Of a stretch of DNA of 64,000 nt, positions 8,369 to 17,722 are shown one piece after another. The stretch covers positions 62,001-126,000 of the forward strand of contig NZ_CP030054.1 of the NCBI RefSeq assembly GCF_004114955.1, read 5' to 3'. Origin of the DNA: Bradyrhizobium guangzhouense. GTDB lineage: Bacteria; Pseudomonadota; Alphaproteobacteria; Rhizobiales; Xanthobacteraceae. Within the stretch, counting starts at the first letter, position 1. Each line of letters opens with the position of its first letter. The translations under genes were made by a program, and so were the position numbers. The notes under the pieces are model-generated. The model was not told the origin of the DNA. It saw only the letters and a list, made by a program, of their open reading frames with translations, and made no database searches.

Positions 8369-9877
8369 TCAGGCCGCTGAACGGCTCTTGCTTGCAGCGA
8401 CTGCCGCAGCAGCGCTCTCACCTGCGATCTTCCCGAATACAGCGCCTGAAGTGAGCCCCGTGCCACCTGGATAGTTATGATAGAACAGCCCCCCGACCAG
8501 CTCTCCAGCTGCGAACAAGCCGGGAATCGGAAGGCCGGCTGTATCCTGCACCTGACCGCTCTGGTCAATCTTGAGTCCACCGAATGTGAAGGTGACACCG
8601 CACGTGACGGCATAAGCCTCGAATGGTCCTGTATCAATCGTGTTGGCCCAATGGGACTTGCGCGGCGAACTCTCCGCGGAGCGGCCATCTTTCGCATTCG
8701 GGTTGAAGGGAACGTCCTGCCGCACCGATGCGTTAAATTCAGCGACGGTCTTGAGAAAGGCGTTGCGATCAACGCCTTCGAGTTGGTCGGCGAGACCCTC
8801 CAGGGTATCCGACGTAATCTTGGTGATTTGCCGGATCCTGTATTCGTCGCGCAAAAGGTGATGCACCTTAGCATCGAATACCTGCCAAGCGAACTGGCCG
8901 GGTTGCGCTAGGATTTCGCGACCATACTTGGCATAGGTATAATTGCGAAAATCGGCTCCCTCATCAAGGAAGCGTTGGCCTCGGGAATTGACCATGATGC
9001 CGAATGGGTAGCTGTGCTTCTGGTAGGCATCCCCTACTGCGAGATCGCCGAACGCCGGAGCATTTTGGTCCCAGCCGACGGCATGTGCTCCGGACCAATG
9101 TCCACATGGCATTGCACCAATCGCAAGCGCCATTTGGATTCCAGCGCCGGTATTGAAGCGTGTGCCACGAACTTTCGCCAGGTCCCAGTTTGGTCCGAGA
9201 TACCGCGCGCGCATTTCCGTATTAGACTCGAAGCCTCCGCACGCCAGGATGACAGCATTTGAATGCAGATCGCGCTCCTTGCCTTGATGCCGGACGCGAA
9301 CTCCAACGACCCCGCTATTGTCATTGATCAAACTGACCGCGGCAGTTTCGTAAAGAAACTGGATACCCTTCCCTTCCGCGGACTCTAGCAGCATGTCCAC
9401 GAGACCGGGACCACCACCCCACACTTCCACACTGAGCCCACCCCAGAATTGGAACCGTCCGTTCACTTTGTAGGCTTGCCGCCCATGACTAGTTTGAAAC
9501 CTAACGCCTTGCTCTCGCATCCACCGAAGCGTCGGCAAGCTGCGCTTGACTAAAATCTCGCATAAGTCAGGATCGGTCCTGAATTGCGTCACGCGAAACA
9601 TGTCATCGAAAAATTGGTCCTCGGTGTAAGTGCCGAAATCAGTATTGGCTAACGTATCGGGATTGATGTCCGGCACTACGCTTAGCACGTCCTCCACACC
9701 ATTGAAGACGTATCGCATGGCGCCCGCCGTATAGGTCGAGTTCCCTCCCCGCTCGTCCCGAGGCGCCGCCTCAAGCATGAGGACAGTCGCGCCATTATTG
9801 CTGGCGGATATGGCCGCACAAGCGGCAGCATTTCCTGCCCCTACCACGATGACGTCAGCGTCGAATTCACGAGGCAT
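8369..9877 (-). CDS. FAD-dependent oxidoreductase, TcuA/fumarate-reductase flavoprotein-like
   Basis: Flavoprotein of 502 residues. The N-terminal dinucleotide-binding motif is VIVVGAGNAAACAAISASNN, then EAAPRDERGGNSTYTAGA, which closely recalls tricarballylate dehydrogenase TcuA (EAAPxxxRGGNS). The C-terminal FAD-binding end is GLFAAGELVGGLFYHNYPGG. TcuA-type enzymes oxidise tricarballylate to cis-aconitate; relatives act on other succinate-like acids. It is the first gene of a leftward operon with the ABC importer, which suggests it oxidises the imported compound. An operator-like palindrome lies about 66 bp ahead of its start. Electrons could go to the divergent EtfAB, but that is inference. 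Confidence 0.87.
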   Translation of the reverse strand: MPREFDADVIVVGAGNAAACAAISASNNGATVLMLEAAPRDERGGNSTYTAGAMRYVFNGVEDVLSVVPDINPDTLANTDFGTYTEDQFFDDMFRVTQFRTDPDLCEILVKRSLPTLRWMREQGVRFQTSHGRQAYKVNGRFQFWGGLSVEVWGGGPGLVDMLLESAEGKGIQFLYETAAVSLINDNSGVVGVRVRHQGKERDLHSNAVILACGGFESNTEMRARYLGPNWDLAKVRGTRFNTGAGIQMALAIGAMPCGHWSGAHAVGWDQNAPAFGDLAVGDAYQKHSYPFGIMVNSRGQRFLDEGADFRNYTYAKYGREILAQPGQFAWQVFDAKVHHLLRDEYRIRQITKITSDTLEGLADQLEGVDRNAFLKTVAEFNASVRQDVPFNPNAKDGRSAESSPRKSHWANTIDTGPFEAYAVTCGVTFTFGGLKIDQSGQVQDTAGLPIPGLFAAGELVGGLFYHNYPGGTGLTSGAVFGKIAGESAAAAVAASKSRSAA

Positions 9878-9943
9878 AATACGAGTTCTTTCCTGGCGGG
9901 GTCTTGGGCTCGCAGATTCCGCCTTCCCTGCTTCCTGGAATAT

Positions 9944-9966
9944 GGTAGTAGCATGAGATACTATCC
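9944..9966. promoter_or_regulatory. Palindromic operator A, between the FAD-oxidoreductase operon and etfBA
   Basis: GGTAGTA, 8 bp (gcatgaga), TACTATCC. The inner arms TAGTA/TACTA (9946-9950 and 9959-9963) are perfect reverse complements. It lies about 66 bp upstream of the leftward oxidoreductase gene and about 40 bp upstream of the rightward etfB start, so it could affect either. Twin sites are at 2476-2497 and 22700-22721. Confidence 0.65.
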
Positions 9967-10007
9967 TTCAACAGATGTCAACTGCTGCAATTGTTGAGGA
10001 AACCCTG

Positions 10008-10757
10008 ATGAAGGTCTTAGTGCCGGTAAAGCGGGTGGTCGATTACAATGTCAAGGTCCGCGTCAAGGGCGATGGATCGGGCGTTGAACTCGCCAACGTC
10101 AAGATGTCGATGAACCCCTTCGACGAAATCGCGGTTGAGGAAGCGCTGCGCCTGAAGGAAGCCGGCAAGGCGGCCGAAGTCGTGGTGGTCTCCATTGGAC
10201 CGGCGCAGGCGTCGGAGACGATCCGCACCGGTCTTGCCATGGGCGCCGATCGCGGCATCCTGGTGAAGGCCGAAGGCACCGTCGAGCCGCTCGCCGTCGC
10301 CAAGATCCTCAAGAAGGTTGCAGAAGAAGAGCAGCCCGGCCTGATCATTCTCGGCAAGCAGGCGATCGACGACGACAGCAATCAGACCGGCCAGATGCTG
10401 GCTGCGCTGCTGGGCTGGTCGCAGGCGACGTTTGCCTCGAAGCTCGAGGTCGAAGGCTCCGACTTCAAGGTCACCCGTGAAGTCGACGGCGGCCTGCAGA
10501 CCGTCAAGCTCAAGGGACCGGCGATCGTCACCACCGATCTGCGTCTCAACGAGCCGCGCTATGCCTCGCTGCCCAACATCATGAAGGCCAAGAAGAAGCC
10601 GATCGCGGAGAAGACCGTTGCCGATTACGGTGTCGACGTCACTGCGCGCCTCGAAGTTTTGAAGACGGCTGAGCCCGCGGGCCGCAAGGCCGGCGTCAAG
10701 GTGAAGGACGTCGCCGAGCTGGTGTCGAAGCTCAAGAACGAAGCCGGGGTGCTCTGA
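10008..10757 (+). CDS. etfB: Electron transfer flavoprotein beta subunit
   Basis: Small subunit of the ETF heterodimer (249 residues), which takes electrons from acyl-CoA and other flavin dehydrogenases and passes them to ETF-ubiquinone oxidoreductase. It begins [20 protein letters not shown] and has the typical [22 protein letters not shown]-site residues fall around [15 protein letters not shown]. An in-frame ATG 11 codons upstream (9975) is less likely. The stop overlaps the etfA start by one base. Third codon positions are almost all G or C, unlike the genes on either side, so this pair looks like a copy of core-genome genes placed in the island. Confidence 0.95.
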   Translation: MKVLVPVKRVVDYNVKVRVKGDGSGVELANVKMSMNPFDEIAVEEALRLKEAGKAAEVVVVSIGPAQASETIRTGLAMGADRGILVKAEGTVEPLAVAKILKKVAEEEQPGLIILGKQAIDDDSNQTGQMLAALLGWSQATFASKLEVEGSDFKVTREVDGGLQTVKLKGPAIVTTDLRLNEPRYASLPNIMKAKKKPIAEKTVADYGVDVTARLEVLKTAEPAGRKAGVKVKDVAELVSKLKNEAGVL

Positions 10758-11695
10758 TGACTGCGTTGTTGATTGCTGAACACGAACAGGAGGTCCTCAA
10801 GGACTCCACCAACAAGGCGCTGACCGCGGCGTCCCAGCTCGGCGGCGACGTCCACGTGCTGGTCGCTGGCGGCGGGCAGGGCACCAAGGCTGCGGCCGAG
10901 GTCGCCGCGAAGCTCGCTGGTGTTGCCAAGGTGCTGGTCGCCGAAGGCGAGGCCTACGCGCACGATCTGGCCGAGCCGCTGGCCGCGCTGATCGTTTCGC
11001 TGGCCCCGTCCTACGATGCGATCGTCGCGCCCGCGACCTCGCGCTTCAAGAACGTGATGCCGCGCGTCGCGGCGCTGCTCGACGTCATGCAGGTCTCGGA
11101 GATCACCAAGGTGGTCGCGCCCGACACCTATGAGCGTCCGATCTATGCCGGCAACGCCATCCAGACGGTGAAGTCGAAGGACGCCAAGAAGGTCATCACG
11201 GTCCGCACCTCGACCTTTGCGGCGGCAGCTGCCGGTGGCAACGCGCCGGTCGAAAGCGTCGCTGCCGCGGCCGATCCCGGCCTGTCGACCTTTGTCGGTG
11301 AGGAAGTTGCCAAGAGCGACCGTCCCGAGCTGACCTCGGCCAAGATCATCGTCTCTGGTGGCCGGGCCATGCAGAGCCGCGAGAACTTCGCCAAATACAT
11401 CGAGCCGCTCGCCGACAAGCTGGGCGCCGGCGTCGGTGCCTCGCGTGCGGCGGTGGACGCCGGCTATGCGCCGAACGACTGGCAGGTCGGCCAGACCGGC
11501 AAGGTCGTGGCCCCCGAGCTCTATGTCGCCGTCGGCATTTCCGGTGCGATCCAGCATCTGGCCGGCATGAAGGACTCCAAGGTGATCGTCGCGATCAACA
11601 AGGACGAGGACGCGCCGATCTTCCAGGTGGCCGATTACGGCCTGGTCGCCGACCTCTACCAGGCGGTTCCGGAGCTGACCGACGCGCTCTCATAA
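10757..11695 (+). CDS. etfA: Electron transfer flavoprotein alpha subunit
   Basis: Large, FAD-binding subunit of ETF, 312 residues, full length. The N-terminal domain starts [20 protein letters not shown]. The C-terminal FAD domain has the expected sequence around [40 protein letters not shown] and [17 protein letters not shown]. It is translationally coupled to etfB through a TGATG overlap. Like etfB it has strongly G/C-ending codons and is probably a core-type gene carried in. It ends about 300 bp before the IS91-type element. Confidence 0.95.
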   Translation: MTALLIAEHEQEVLKDSTNKALTAASQLGGDVHVLVAGGGQGTKAAAEVAAKLAGVAKVLVAEGEAYAHDLAEPLAALIVSLAPSYDAIVAPATSRFKNVMPRVAALLDVMQVSEITKVVAPDTYERPIYAGNAIQTVKSKDAKKVITVRTSTFAAAAAGGNAPVESVAAAADPGLSTFVGEEVAKSDRPELTSAKIIVSGGRAMQSRENFAKYIEPLADKLGAGVGASRAAVDAGYAPNDWQVGQTGKVVAPELYVAVGISGAIQHLAGMKDSKVIVAINKDEDAPIFQVADYGLVADLYQAVPELTDALS

Positions 11696-11930
11696 CCCCG
11701 CTCCACAAGCTTGGTGAGGCGACCGAGAAACGCCTGCAAGTTAAAGTCTGCTGGTGTCTCAGAACAGCCAAACGCCATCCGCGACCACCTCAAAGGCCTC
11801 TCGCTCCTGCGCAGGCCACTGTTATATCGACGGCGCCTAGCACTACTTTGGCAGATTGTTGATTTTGCCGCGTTTTATAGGATTGAACGAAGCCGCTGGC
11901 GCGGCATGTAGGGAGGCATAGCAAGGATTG
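11696..11930. other. Gap between etfA and the IS91-type element
   Basis: No gene recognised. A short open frame here has no family resemblance. The left end of the IS91-type element should fall somewhere in this gap, but IS91 elements lack terminal inverted repeats and target duplications, so I cannot place the edge. Confidence 0.4.
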
Positions 11931-11984
11931 CCTCCTGTCTGAGAGGATTGCGGGTTTTCGAAGCCCAACCCTTCAGACAGGAGG
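11931..11984 (+). promoter_or_regulatory. Stem-loop that sequesters the integrase ribosome binding site
   Basis: A perfect 12-bp inverted repeat: CCTCCTGTCTGA at 11931-11942 and TCAGACAGGAGG at 11973-11984, with a 30-nt loop. The right arm contains the AGGAGG Shine-Dalgarno sequence, 7 nt before the ATG at 11992. Transcripts entering from outside would fold and hide the ribosome binding site, a known way for insertion sequences to avoid read-through activation. The structure is visible; the function is inferred. Confidence 0.7.
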
Positions 11985-11991
11985 TTTTCCG

Positions 11992-12852
11992 ATGGCTGAG
12001 ATCAGCCCACTTCGCCGCCGCATGATCGAGGACATGACGGTCCGCAATCTGTCACCGGCGACGCAGCAATCCTACCTCAACGCCGTAGCGAAGTTGAGCC
12101 GGTATTTCGGTCGCTCTCCCGACCGCCTTGACCTGGAGGATATCCGTGCCTTCCAGGTTCATCTGGTGGCGACGGGGATGTCCTGGCCGGCGCTGAACCA
12201 GATCGTGTGCGCGCTGCGGTTCTTCTACGGTGTGACGCTTGGTCATGACACCGTTCCGGAGCGCATCGCCTATGCGCGCCAACCGCGCAAACTTCCGGTC
12301 GTGCTGAGCGCCGACGAGGTCGTGCGCTTCCTGGAAGCAGTCCCGAGCCTGAAGAGCCGTACCGCGCTGACCACGGTCTATGCCGCCGGACTACGCGTAT
12401 CGGAACTGGTCCTCTTGAAGGTTGTCGACATCGACAGCCAACGGATGCTGATCCGGGTCGAGCACGGGAAGGGCGGCAAGGACCGTTACGTTATGCTCTC
12501 GCCGCAGCTTTTGAGGATTCTGCGGACGTATTGGCGGCTCACTCGGCCAAAGCGATGGTTGTTTCCCGGCCGCGACGACGAGCGTCCGCTCGTCCCGAAC
12601 GTGCTGCACGCCGCCTGCCGTTCAGCTTGTGCGGCGGCCGGCTTGAGCAAGTCGGTGACGGTGCACACGTTGCGGCACACATTCGCGACCCATCTCCTGG
12701 AGAGCGGGGCCGACGTGCGCATCATCCAGGTGCTGCTCGGCCATGCCAGCCTGGCCAGCACGGCGCGCTATACCCAGGTCGCCACCAAGACCATCAGCAA
12801 TACGCCAAGTCCGCTGGACCGGCTCCACCTGGAGGTCGTGCCGCCCGGCTGA
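11992..12852 (+). CDS. Tyrosine recombinase of an IS91-type element
   Basis: Site-specific recombinase of 286 residues. It has an N-terminal SAM-like core-binding domain (about 15-100) and a C-terminal catalytic domain. The first catalytic Arg is in YAAGLRVSELVLL, the HxxR box is TLRHTFATHLLESG and the nucleophile Tyr is in ASTARYTQVATK. It begins at ATG 11992 behind a strong AGGAGG. It is immediately followed (9 bp) by an IS91 transposase gene, a pairing seen in several IS91-related elements of Proteobacteria. It appears complete and possibly active. Confidence 0.93.
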   Translation: MAEISPLRRRMIEDMTVRNLSPATQQSYLNAVAKLSRYFGRSPDRLDLEDIRAFQVHLVATGMSWPALNQIVCALRFFYGVTLGHDTVPERIAYARQPRKLPVVLSADEVVRFLEAVPSLKSRTALTTVYAAGLRVSELVLLKVVDIDSQRMLIRVEHGKGGKDRYVMLSPQLLRILRTYWRLTRPKRWLFPGRDDERPLVPNVLHAACRSACAAAGLSKSVTVHTLRHTFATHLLESGADVRIIQVLLGHASLASTARYTQVATKTISNTPSPLDRLHLEVVPPG

Positions 12853-12861
12853 GCGGGCGCC

Positions 12862-14040
12862 ATGGCTCCGGTTCTGGAAGTGGCGGATATCTTCCGCCGC
12901 CACGGCGAAGTGTTTCGACAAGCCCGTGCCGAGCATCTGGGCCGCGTCGAGCGGCGCGTCATGGGCGCGATCACGGCATGCCGGACGGCTGTGCTCGGCG
13001 GCCACGTCGAGCAGTGCGATGACTGCGGCGCCACACGCATTGCCTACAACTCCTGCCGCAATCGGCATTGCCCGAAGTGCCAGGGCGCGGCGCGCGCGCA
13101 ATGGCTCGCCGAACGGCAAGCTGAACTCCTTCCCGTACCGTATTTCCACGTCGTCTTCACCATGCCGGCCCTCGCCGGAGGGATCGCCTTCCAGAACAAG
13201 GCCGTCGTCTATGCCATCCTGTTCCGCTGCGCAGCCGAAACGCTCACCACCATCGCAGCCGACCCCAAGCATCTCGGCGCTCAGCTCGGCGTGACTGCCG
13301 TCCTCCATACCTGGGGCCAGACCCTGCAACACCATCCGCATATCCACTGCGTCGTGCCGGGCGGTGGACCCTCGCTCGACGGCACACGCTGGGTCGCTTG
13401 CCGGCCCGGCTTCTTCCTGCCAGTGCGCGTCCTCTCCCGGCTGTTCCGCCGCCTGTTTCTGCAAGAGCTGCAAGCTGCCTACGCGGCTGGCCAGCTGAGC
13501 TTCTTTGGCGCTCTCGCCCATCTCACCGATCCCGCTGCATTCGCCGCGCGCCTTAATCAACTTCGACGGACCGACTGGGTCGTCTATGCCAAGCCACCAT
13601 TTGGCGGGCCCGAACAGGTGCTGGCTTATCTCGGCCGCTATACGCACCGCGTCGCCATCGCCAACAGTCGGCTGATCTCGCTTGCCGACGGCAAGGTGAG
13701 CTTTCCCTGGAAGGACTATCGGCAGAATCGTAAAGCCAAAGTGATGACGCTTGATGCCGATGAGTTCATTCGGCGCTTTCTGCTACACACCCTGCCGGAC
13801 GGCTTCCATCGCATCCGCCACTATGGCTTCCTCGCCAATGGCGGACGCAACGATAAAATCGCTCTCTGCCGTCAACTCCTTGCTGTCCGCAACGCGCCGA
13901 CTGATCAAGAAGCCGGCGACGATCCCCTCACCACATGTCAGATCCCCGTCTGCCCGCATTGCGGCGGCACCATGCGCCGCGTCGATGTCGTCCCGCGAGC
14001 CCGTGCCCACGACCATCCGTTTCGTTGTGATACGTCATGA
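12862..14040 (+). mobile_element. IS91-family transposase (HUH, rolling-circle)
   Basis: Transposase of 392 residues for rolling-circle transposition. The N-terminal zinc-binding region includes CDDCGATRIAYNSCRNRHCP with a following KCQ. The HUH metal motif is HHPHIHCVVPGG. The Y1-type catalytic tyrosine region is YLGRYTHRVAIANSRL. A further C-x2-C pattern near the C-terminus (VCPHCGGTMRR) suggests a second zinc site. The gene looks intact and forms one unit with the tyrosine recombinase upstream. Many large overlapping open frames on the opposite strand are by-products of high GC. Confidence 0.93.
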
Positions 14041-14450
14041 CCAGCGCCTGCACCATCCACCTCTTCTGTGATCACCTTCGCGGTGGCAACGTCCGAAGTC
14101 GCCGTGGCCGCACTCGTCTCCGAACACCCGGCCAATCGTTCGGCCACGCATCCCAGCGCAGCAAATCGCTCGCTGGATCGCGCCCTTGGCCCGATCAATC
14201 CGGCCGCTCACATCCGATGAACGTCTCGCCGACGCCCGGCGACCACAGGCGCGCCTTCCCCGCAGCCGCACCCGCTGCACTATTCCCATAGCGCCCACAA
14301 CTCCGCAGCTTCGTTCAATCCGGCTTCTATGAGGTCGCACCCACGACCGAGCGCGCGGCTCGCGCCTGCCACGCGACCTCACAGAACCCTCAAGATTCCC
14401 GAATCAATTTTTCAATGATTCATGGGTGGTCGGCTCTTGGAGGGCTGACC
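14041..14450. other. 3' flank of the IS91-type element, with a stem-loop
   Basis: No gene recognised. A 9-bp inverted repeat (TGAGGTCGC at 14330-14338 and GCGACCTCA at 14373-14381) may belong to the terminal structure of the IS91-type element, since IS91 ends carry hairpins. Near 14401-14422 a second, looser repeat (GAATCA ... TGATTC) borders the IS701 copy. Exact element edges cannot be fixed from one copy. Confidence 0.4.
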
Positions 14451-15420
14451 ATGCCAGGATGGGAAGACGAACTCGAACGCTGGTTGATGCCGTTCTTGGA
14501 CCGGCTGGGTCATAAGACCCGGCAGCGGATGTGTCCTCTGTATGTTGCGGGATTGATCGGTCCCGGCGATCGTAAGAGCGTTCAGCCGATGGCGGAACGC
14601 CTTGCCACCAGCACCTACGACCAGTTGCACCATTTCATTGCGGACGGTGTCTGGGACGCGACGCCGCTGGGGACAGAGTTGCTCAACCAGGCGGATCGAC
14701 TTGTCGGCGGCAGGGCTGCGGTGCTGGTTATTGATGACACCTCACTTCCCAAGAAGGGTGAGCGCTCGGTCGGTGTTGGGGCTCAATACGCCTCGGCACT
14801 CGGTAAAACGGCAAATTGCCAGACACTGGTGTCTTTGACGCTTGCGAGCGGCGAAGTGCCCGTGATGGTCGCGTTACGTCTCTTTCTGCCTGACAGTTGG
14901 ACAAGCGACGTATCTCGTTTGAAGCGCGCTCGCGTGCCAGTCGAACATCGAACGCCACGGTCCAAGCCGGAGATTGCTTTGGCCGAGATTGACCGCGCGA
15001 TAGCAGCCAACGTGCGCTTTGGATATGTGCTGGCGGTGCAGGATACGGTCTCAGCGTACCGTTTCGACTAGGGCTAACAGAGCGCGGGCTGGTCTGGGCT
15101 GTCGGAATCCCTCGGCACCTGAAAGTGTACCCGGTCGATGTGAAGCTCATTTGGCCGATTACCAAAGCCCGCGGGAAACCACGAAAGCACCACGTGCCTG
15201 ATATCTTGTCGATTGGCGCAGAACAAATGCTGGCCAGCGCCAAATGGAAAGCCGTGAGCTGGCGCAGCGGGACCAAAGGTCGGCTGACAGCCCGCTTTGC
15301 TGCTCTCCGTGTCCGCACCGCCGACGGCCCTCCTCAGCGGATTTGGGATAAGGGTCAGCAGCATCTCCCGGGCGACGAAGCTTGGCTCATTGGCGAGCAA
15401 CGTGCCTCAGGGGATCGGAG
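14451..15420 (+). pseudogene. IS701-family transposase, frameshifted and 3'-truncated
   Basis: DDE transposase remnant. It starts at ATG 14451 behind GGAGGG. The first catalytic Asp region reads VLVIDDTSLPKKGERSVGV. The frame breaks near 15036: GCG-GTG-CAG should be GCG-GAT-GCA (AGYG follows in the third frame), so one A is missing and a stop follows at 15071. The correct protein then continues in the other frame as LTERGLVWAVGIPRHLKVYP and through KARGKPRKHHVPDILSI to GDEAWLIGEQRASG near 15415, after which the family sequence ends abruptly. Both the frameshift and the missing C-terminal third (with the final Glu) make it inactive. Confidence 0.88.
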
Positions 15421-15477
15421 GAGGTTCACATTCCCGGGACTTGAGGACGTCGCAAAAGCTCGACGTCGCGCTAGTCC

Positions 15478-15714
15478 TTATCCTCGTCGCGTTTCCTGCG
15501 ACGGATCTGGGATCAGCTTGAGGCGTATCGCCTTGATGATACCCTGGACGCGGGTCCTCGTAGCAAGCTTTCGCAGGGCGTTCTTATGATAATTGACCGT
15601 ATTCTCGCTGATCTTCAGTTCCCTCCCAATTGCCCAAGACGATCTCCCTTCTGCCGCGAACTGCAGGCATTGTTTTTCGCGCTCGGATAGCTTTATTGAC
15701 GTATCGTGGCTCAT
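15478..15714 (-). pseudogene. LuxR-type HTH domain protein, N-terminally truncated
   Basis: About 78 residues from ATG 15714, containing little more than a GerE/LuxR helix-turn-helix: KLSEREKQCLQFAAEGRSSW and then ELKISENTVNYHKNALRKL. This part matches the DNA-binding half of quorum-sensing LuxR regulators, but the autoinducer- or receiver-binding half is absent. Upstream DNA in the same direction shows no such domain. It is most likely the remaining 3' end of a larger gene cut by rearrangement next to the broken IS701 copy. A functional stand-alone HTH protein is possible but less likely. Confidence 0.65.
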
Positions 15715-15774
15715 GTTTGAGGCGCTCCGTATCAAGATCAGATCGCAATGCCGAGACAGCAAGCCCCATGCCAA

Positions 15775-17400
15775 TGGGGGGTTGAGAAAATCAGGCGGGA
15801 GGAAATGATTGAGAAAGGGCGGACGATCGATTTGCGTCCCCTTAGCGGTCGAAGCATTACGACATAGGTCGGAAGCTCAACGTCCCCTTTGCAGCATCGG
15901 CTACAATGATCGATATCGATCAAGAAGAGCGCGGCCTAGAACGGGACCGTTTTGCTCTCTTCTTCTGCGGCGACAGCGCGGTGTGTAACTGAACAGTGTC
16001 CGCTGCGTTCACGAGGATATGAAAGCTCCCTACCACGATACGTGCTGGAAGATGCGTCGCACCATCATGAGCAAGTCGCGAACTCGGATCGTCTCGAGGC
16101 TGACCAGAGCTAAGACTGCTGAGTCGATTAGGATTACCGGTTGCCGAATGGATGCGCCTTTTTGACTTTCTGCCACCCAGATCCACCATCCTGTCATCCG
16201 CCGCGATCGGCTCGCGGCGGAAATACGCCATGCTTGGGTCATAGGGCATATGGTGCAGCTGCATAAGGCCGGATGCTTATAGTAGGGGTAGACGTTCGCG
16301 CCCGTGGTCCACAGCACGATCCTGGCGTCGACCCGGTCCGCAAGCTCACAAACCTGCCAAAGCGCGATTGCGCCGCCTCCTGGTCCGGCTTAAGTTGCGG
16401 AAGCCGTGGAAATACCAGGAAGATTTGCTCTATTGGCTTGGCCCTGGACTTGCAATTCAGAGAAGTAGCAGGATTCTCCACCGTCTTGAGCTCGAGGTTG
16501 ATGAAGGTGTCGGTTCGACGTTCGGCGAGCTCCCGTCGTGAAGTTCGACCTCGACAGCAGCGCCGCTTAGTTGGTGTAGGAAGGTCAGTGGGTTTCCTTC
16601 ATCGCGTTGGCATAGACGCCGCTGAATGTCCTCCGGCGTTATGGCATGAAAGGCGCGACGTTCTCCTCACGAACTCCGAATCCGAGTAGTCGTGGATTGC
16701 CTAAAATCGCTGGTGCAGCTTTGAGTCCGGCTCGGACAGGTTGGTGCGGTCCTCGGCAAGCGCAGGTCCTTCCTTTCCGTGTAACCGGACAGGCAGACGT
16801 CGGCGATCAGTGCGGTCAGGATCTGTAAGGGTGCTTGCGCAGCCAGCGAAGCGACAGGAGCGTTGAGCAAGCGGGCGATCCTGCTTCTGGCTCTGCTCGC
16901 ATCATTATCAATGCGGAAGGGGGTTGCCGAAACCTCGAAGGTGTCTAGTGCATGCGCCCTATTGCATTGTCGTATATCCTGGCAAAGAAACCGAACCGCT
17001 TCGGCCATGGGAGGGCCGCGGGCTATCGGCCAAAGTGCGGTACCGCTGACCTCGCCCTGTCCCTTGACGGCAGCGTGAGTAAGCGCCAGCACAATGCATA
17101 TGCTCCCATCGGCATTCCCATTGTTAAAACGGAAAGCAACTTCGGTTGGTCATGTGAAGCGTACGATACAATTTTTGCTGAGCTAACTCAGAGCGCAGCT
17201 GGCTTCTAAGAGCGTCTTGCGCCATTCGTCGCAGATCAAAGCATGATCGAGATCTCACATGATATCAAACGCTGGTTGCTGGTCCTGGTTTCCAAATTGC
17301 TTTACATCTCCCGCCATGTCGACGAGTTCAGAATGTTGCGCTTCAAATCTCGCAGATCAAGCGCGTCTCATTGCGACGAGAAGCCAAAAAGCCGGAAGGT
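15775..17400. other. 1.6 kb without recognisable genes
   Basis: Several open frames of 60-140 codons exist on both strands, but none shows a domain, a convincing ribosome binding site or consistent codon use. The sequence reads like decayed DNA between insertion elements. I could not place any family here. Confidence 0.4.
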
Positions 17401-17445
17401 CTAGTGGCTCTGCACAGTGATTTTGACGTGTTGCGCGTCCGGCGG

Positions 17446-17703
17446 TCAGATTAGCTCCGGCAGGCTCTTGGGATCAACGAGGACCTCGATGCTGCGGGGT
17501 ATCCTTGGCTGCCGTCTGATTAGGCCAGCTCGTTCCAGAGTCAGCACCATCTGGTGAACCGAAGGCGGGCTGACGCGAAAATACTCTTGCATGTCGGTTT
17601 CCGCCGGGGCCCTGCGGTGCAGCCGCGTATAGAGGTGGATGAAGGCAAGGTATTGCCCCTGTTTGGGCGTGAAGGTTTTTGCCGAAGGACTCACGCCGGC
17701 CAT
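17446..17703 (-). CDS. Small HTH protein (LexA/MarR-like winged helix) inside the IS630 element
   Basis: 85 residues from ATG 17703. The HTH region reads [20 protein letters not shown], followed by [20 protein letters not shown], a clear winged-helix pattern close to LexA DNA-binding domains. There is no protease half. It is divergent from the transposase (start GTG 17723), with only 19 bp between the start codons, and lies entirely inside the terminal inverted repeats. It is intact although the transposase is broken twice. A role as repressor of the element is plausible from position; no target is known. Confidence 0.75.
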   Translation of the reverse strand: MAGVSPSAKTFTPKQGQYLAFIHLYTRLHRRAPAETDMQEYFRVSPPSVHQMVLTLERAGLIRRQPRIPRSIEVLVDPKSLPELI

Positions 17704-17722
17704 CCGATTCAGTTGTACGTGC

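Noticed and set aside
10625..11557. 310-codon open frame opposite etfA
   Set aside because: Antisense of a certain gene; composition (Arg, Gly, Asp rich) typical of such frames.
12622..13647. 341-codon open frame opposite the IS91 genes
   Set aside because: Antisense by-product of high GC in two well-supported genes; no family resemblance.
16273..16689. 138-codon frame in the gene-poor stretch
   Set aside because: No domain, overlaps opposite-strand frames of similar length, no ribosome binding site.
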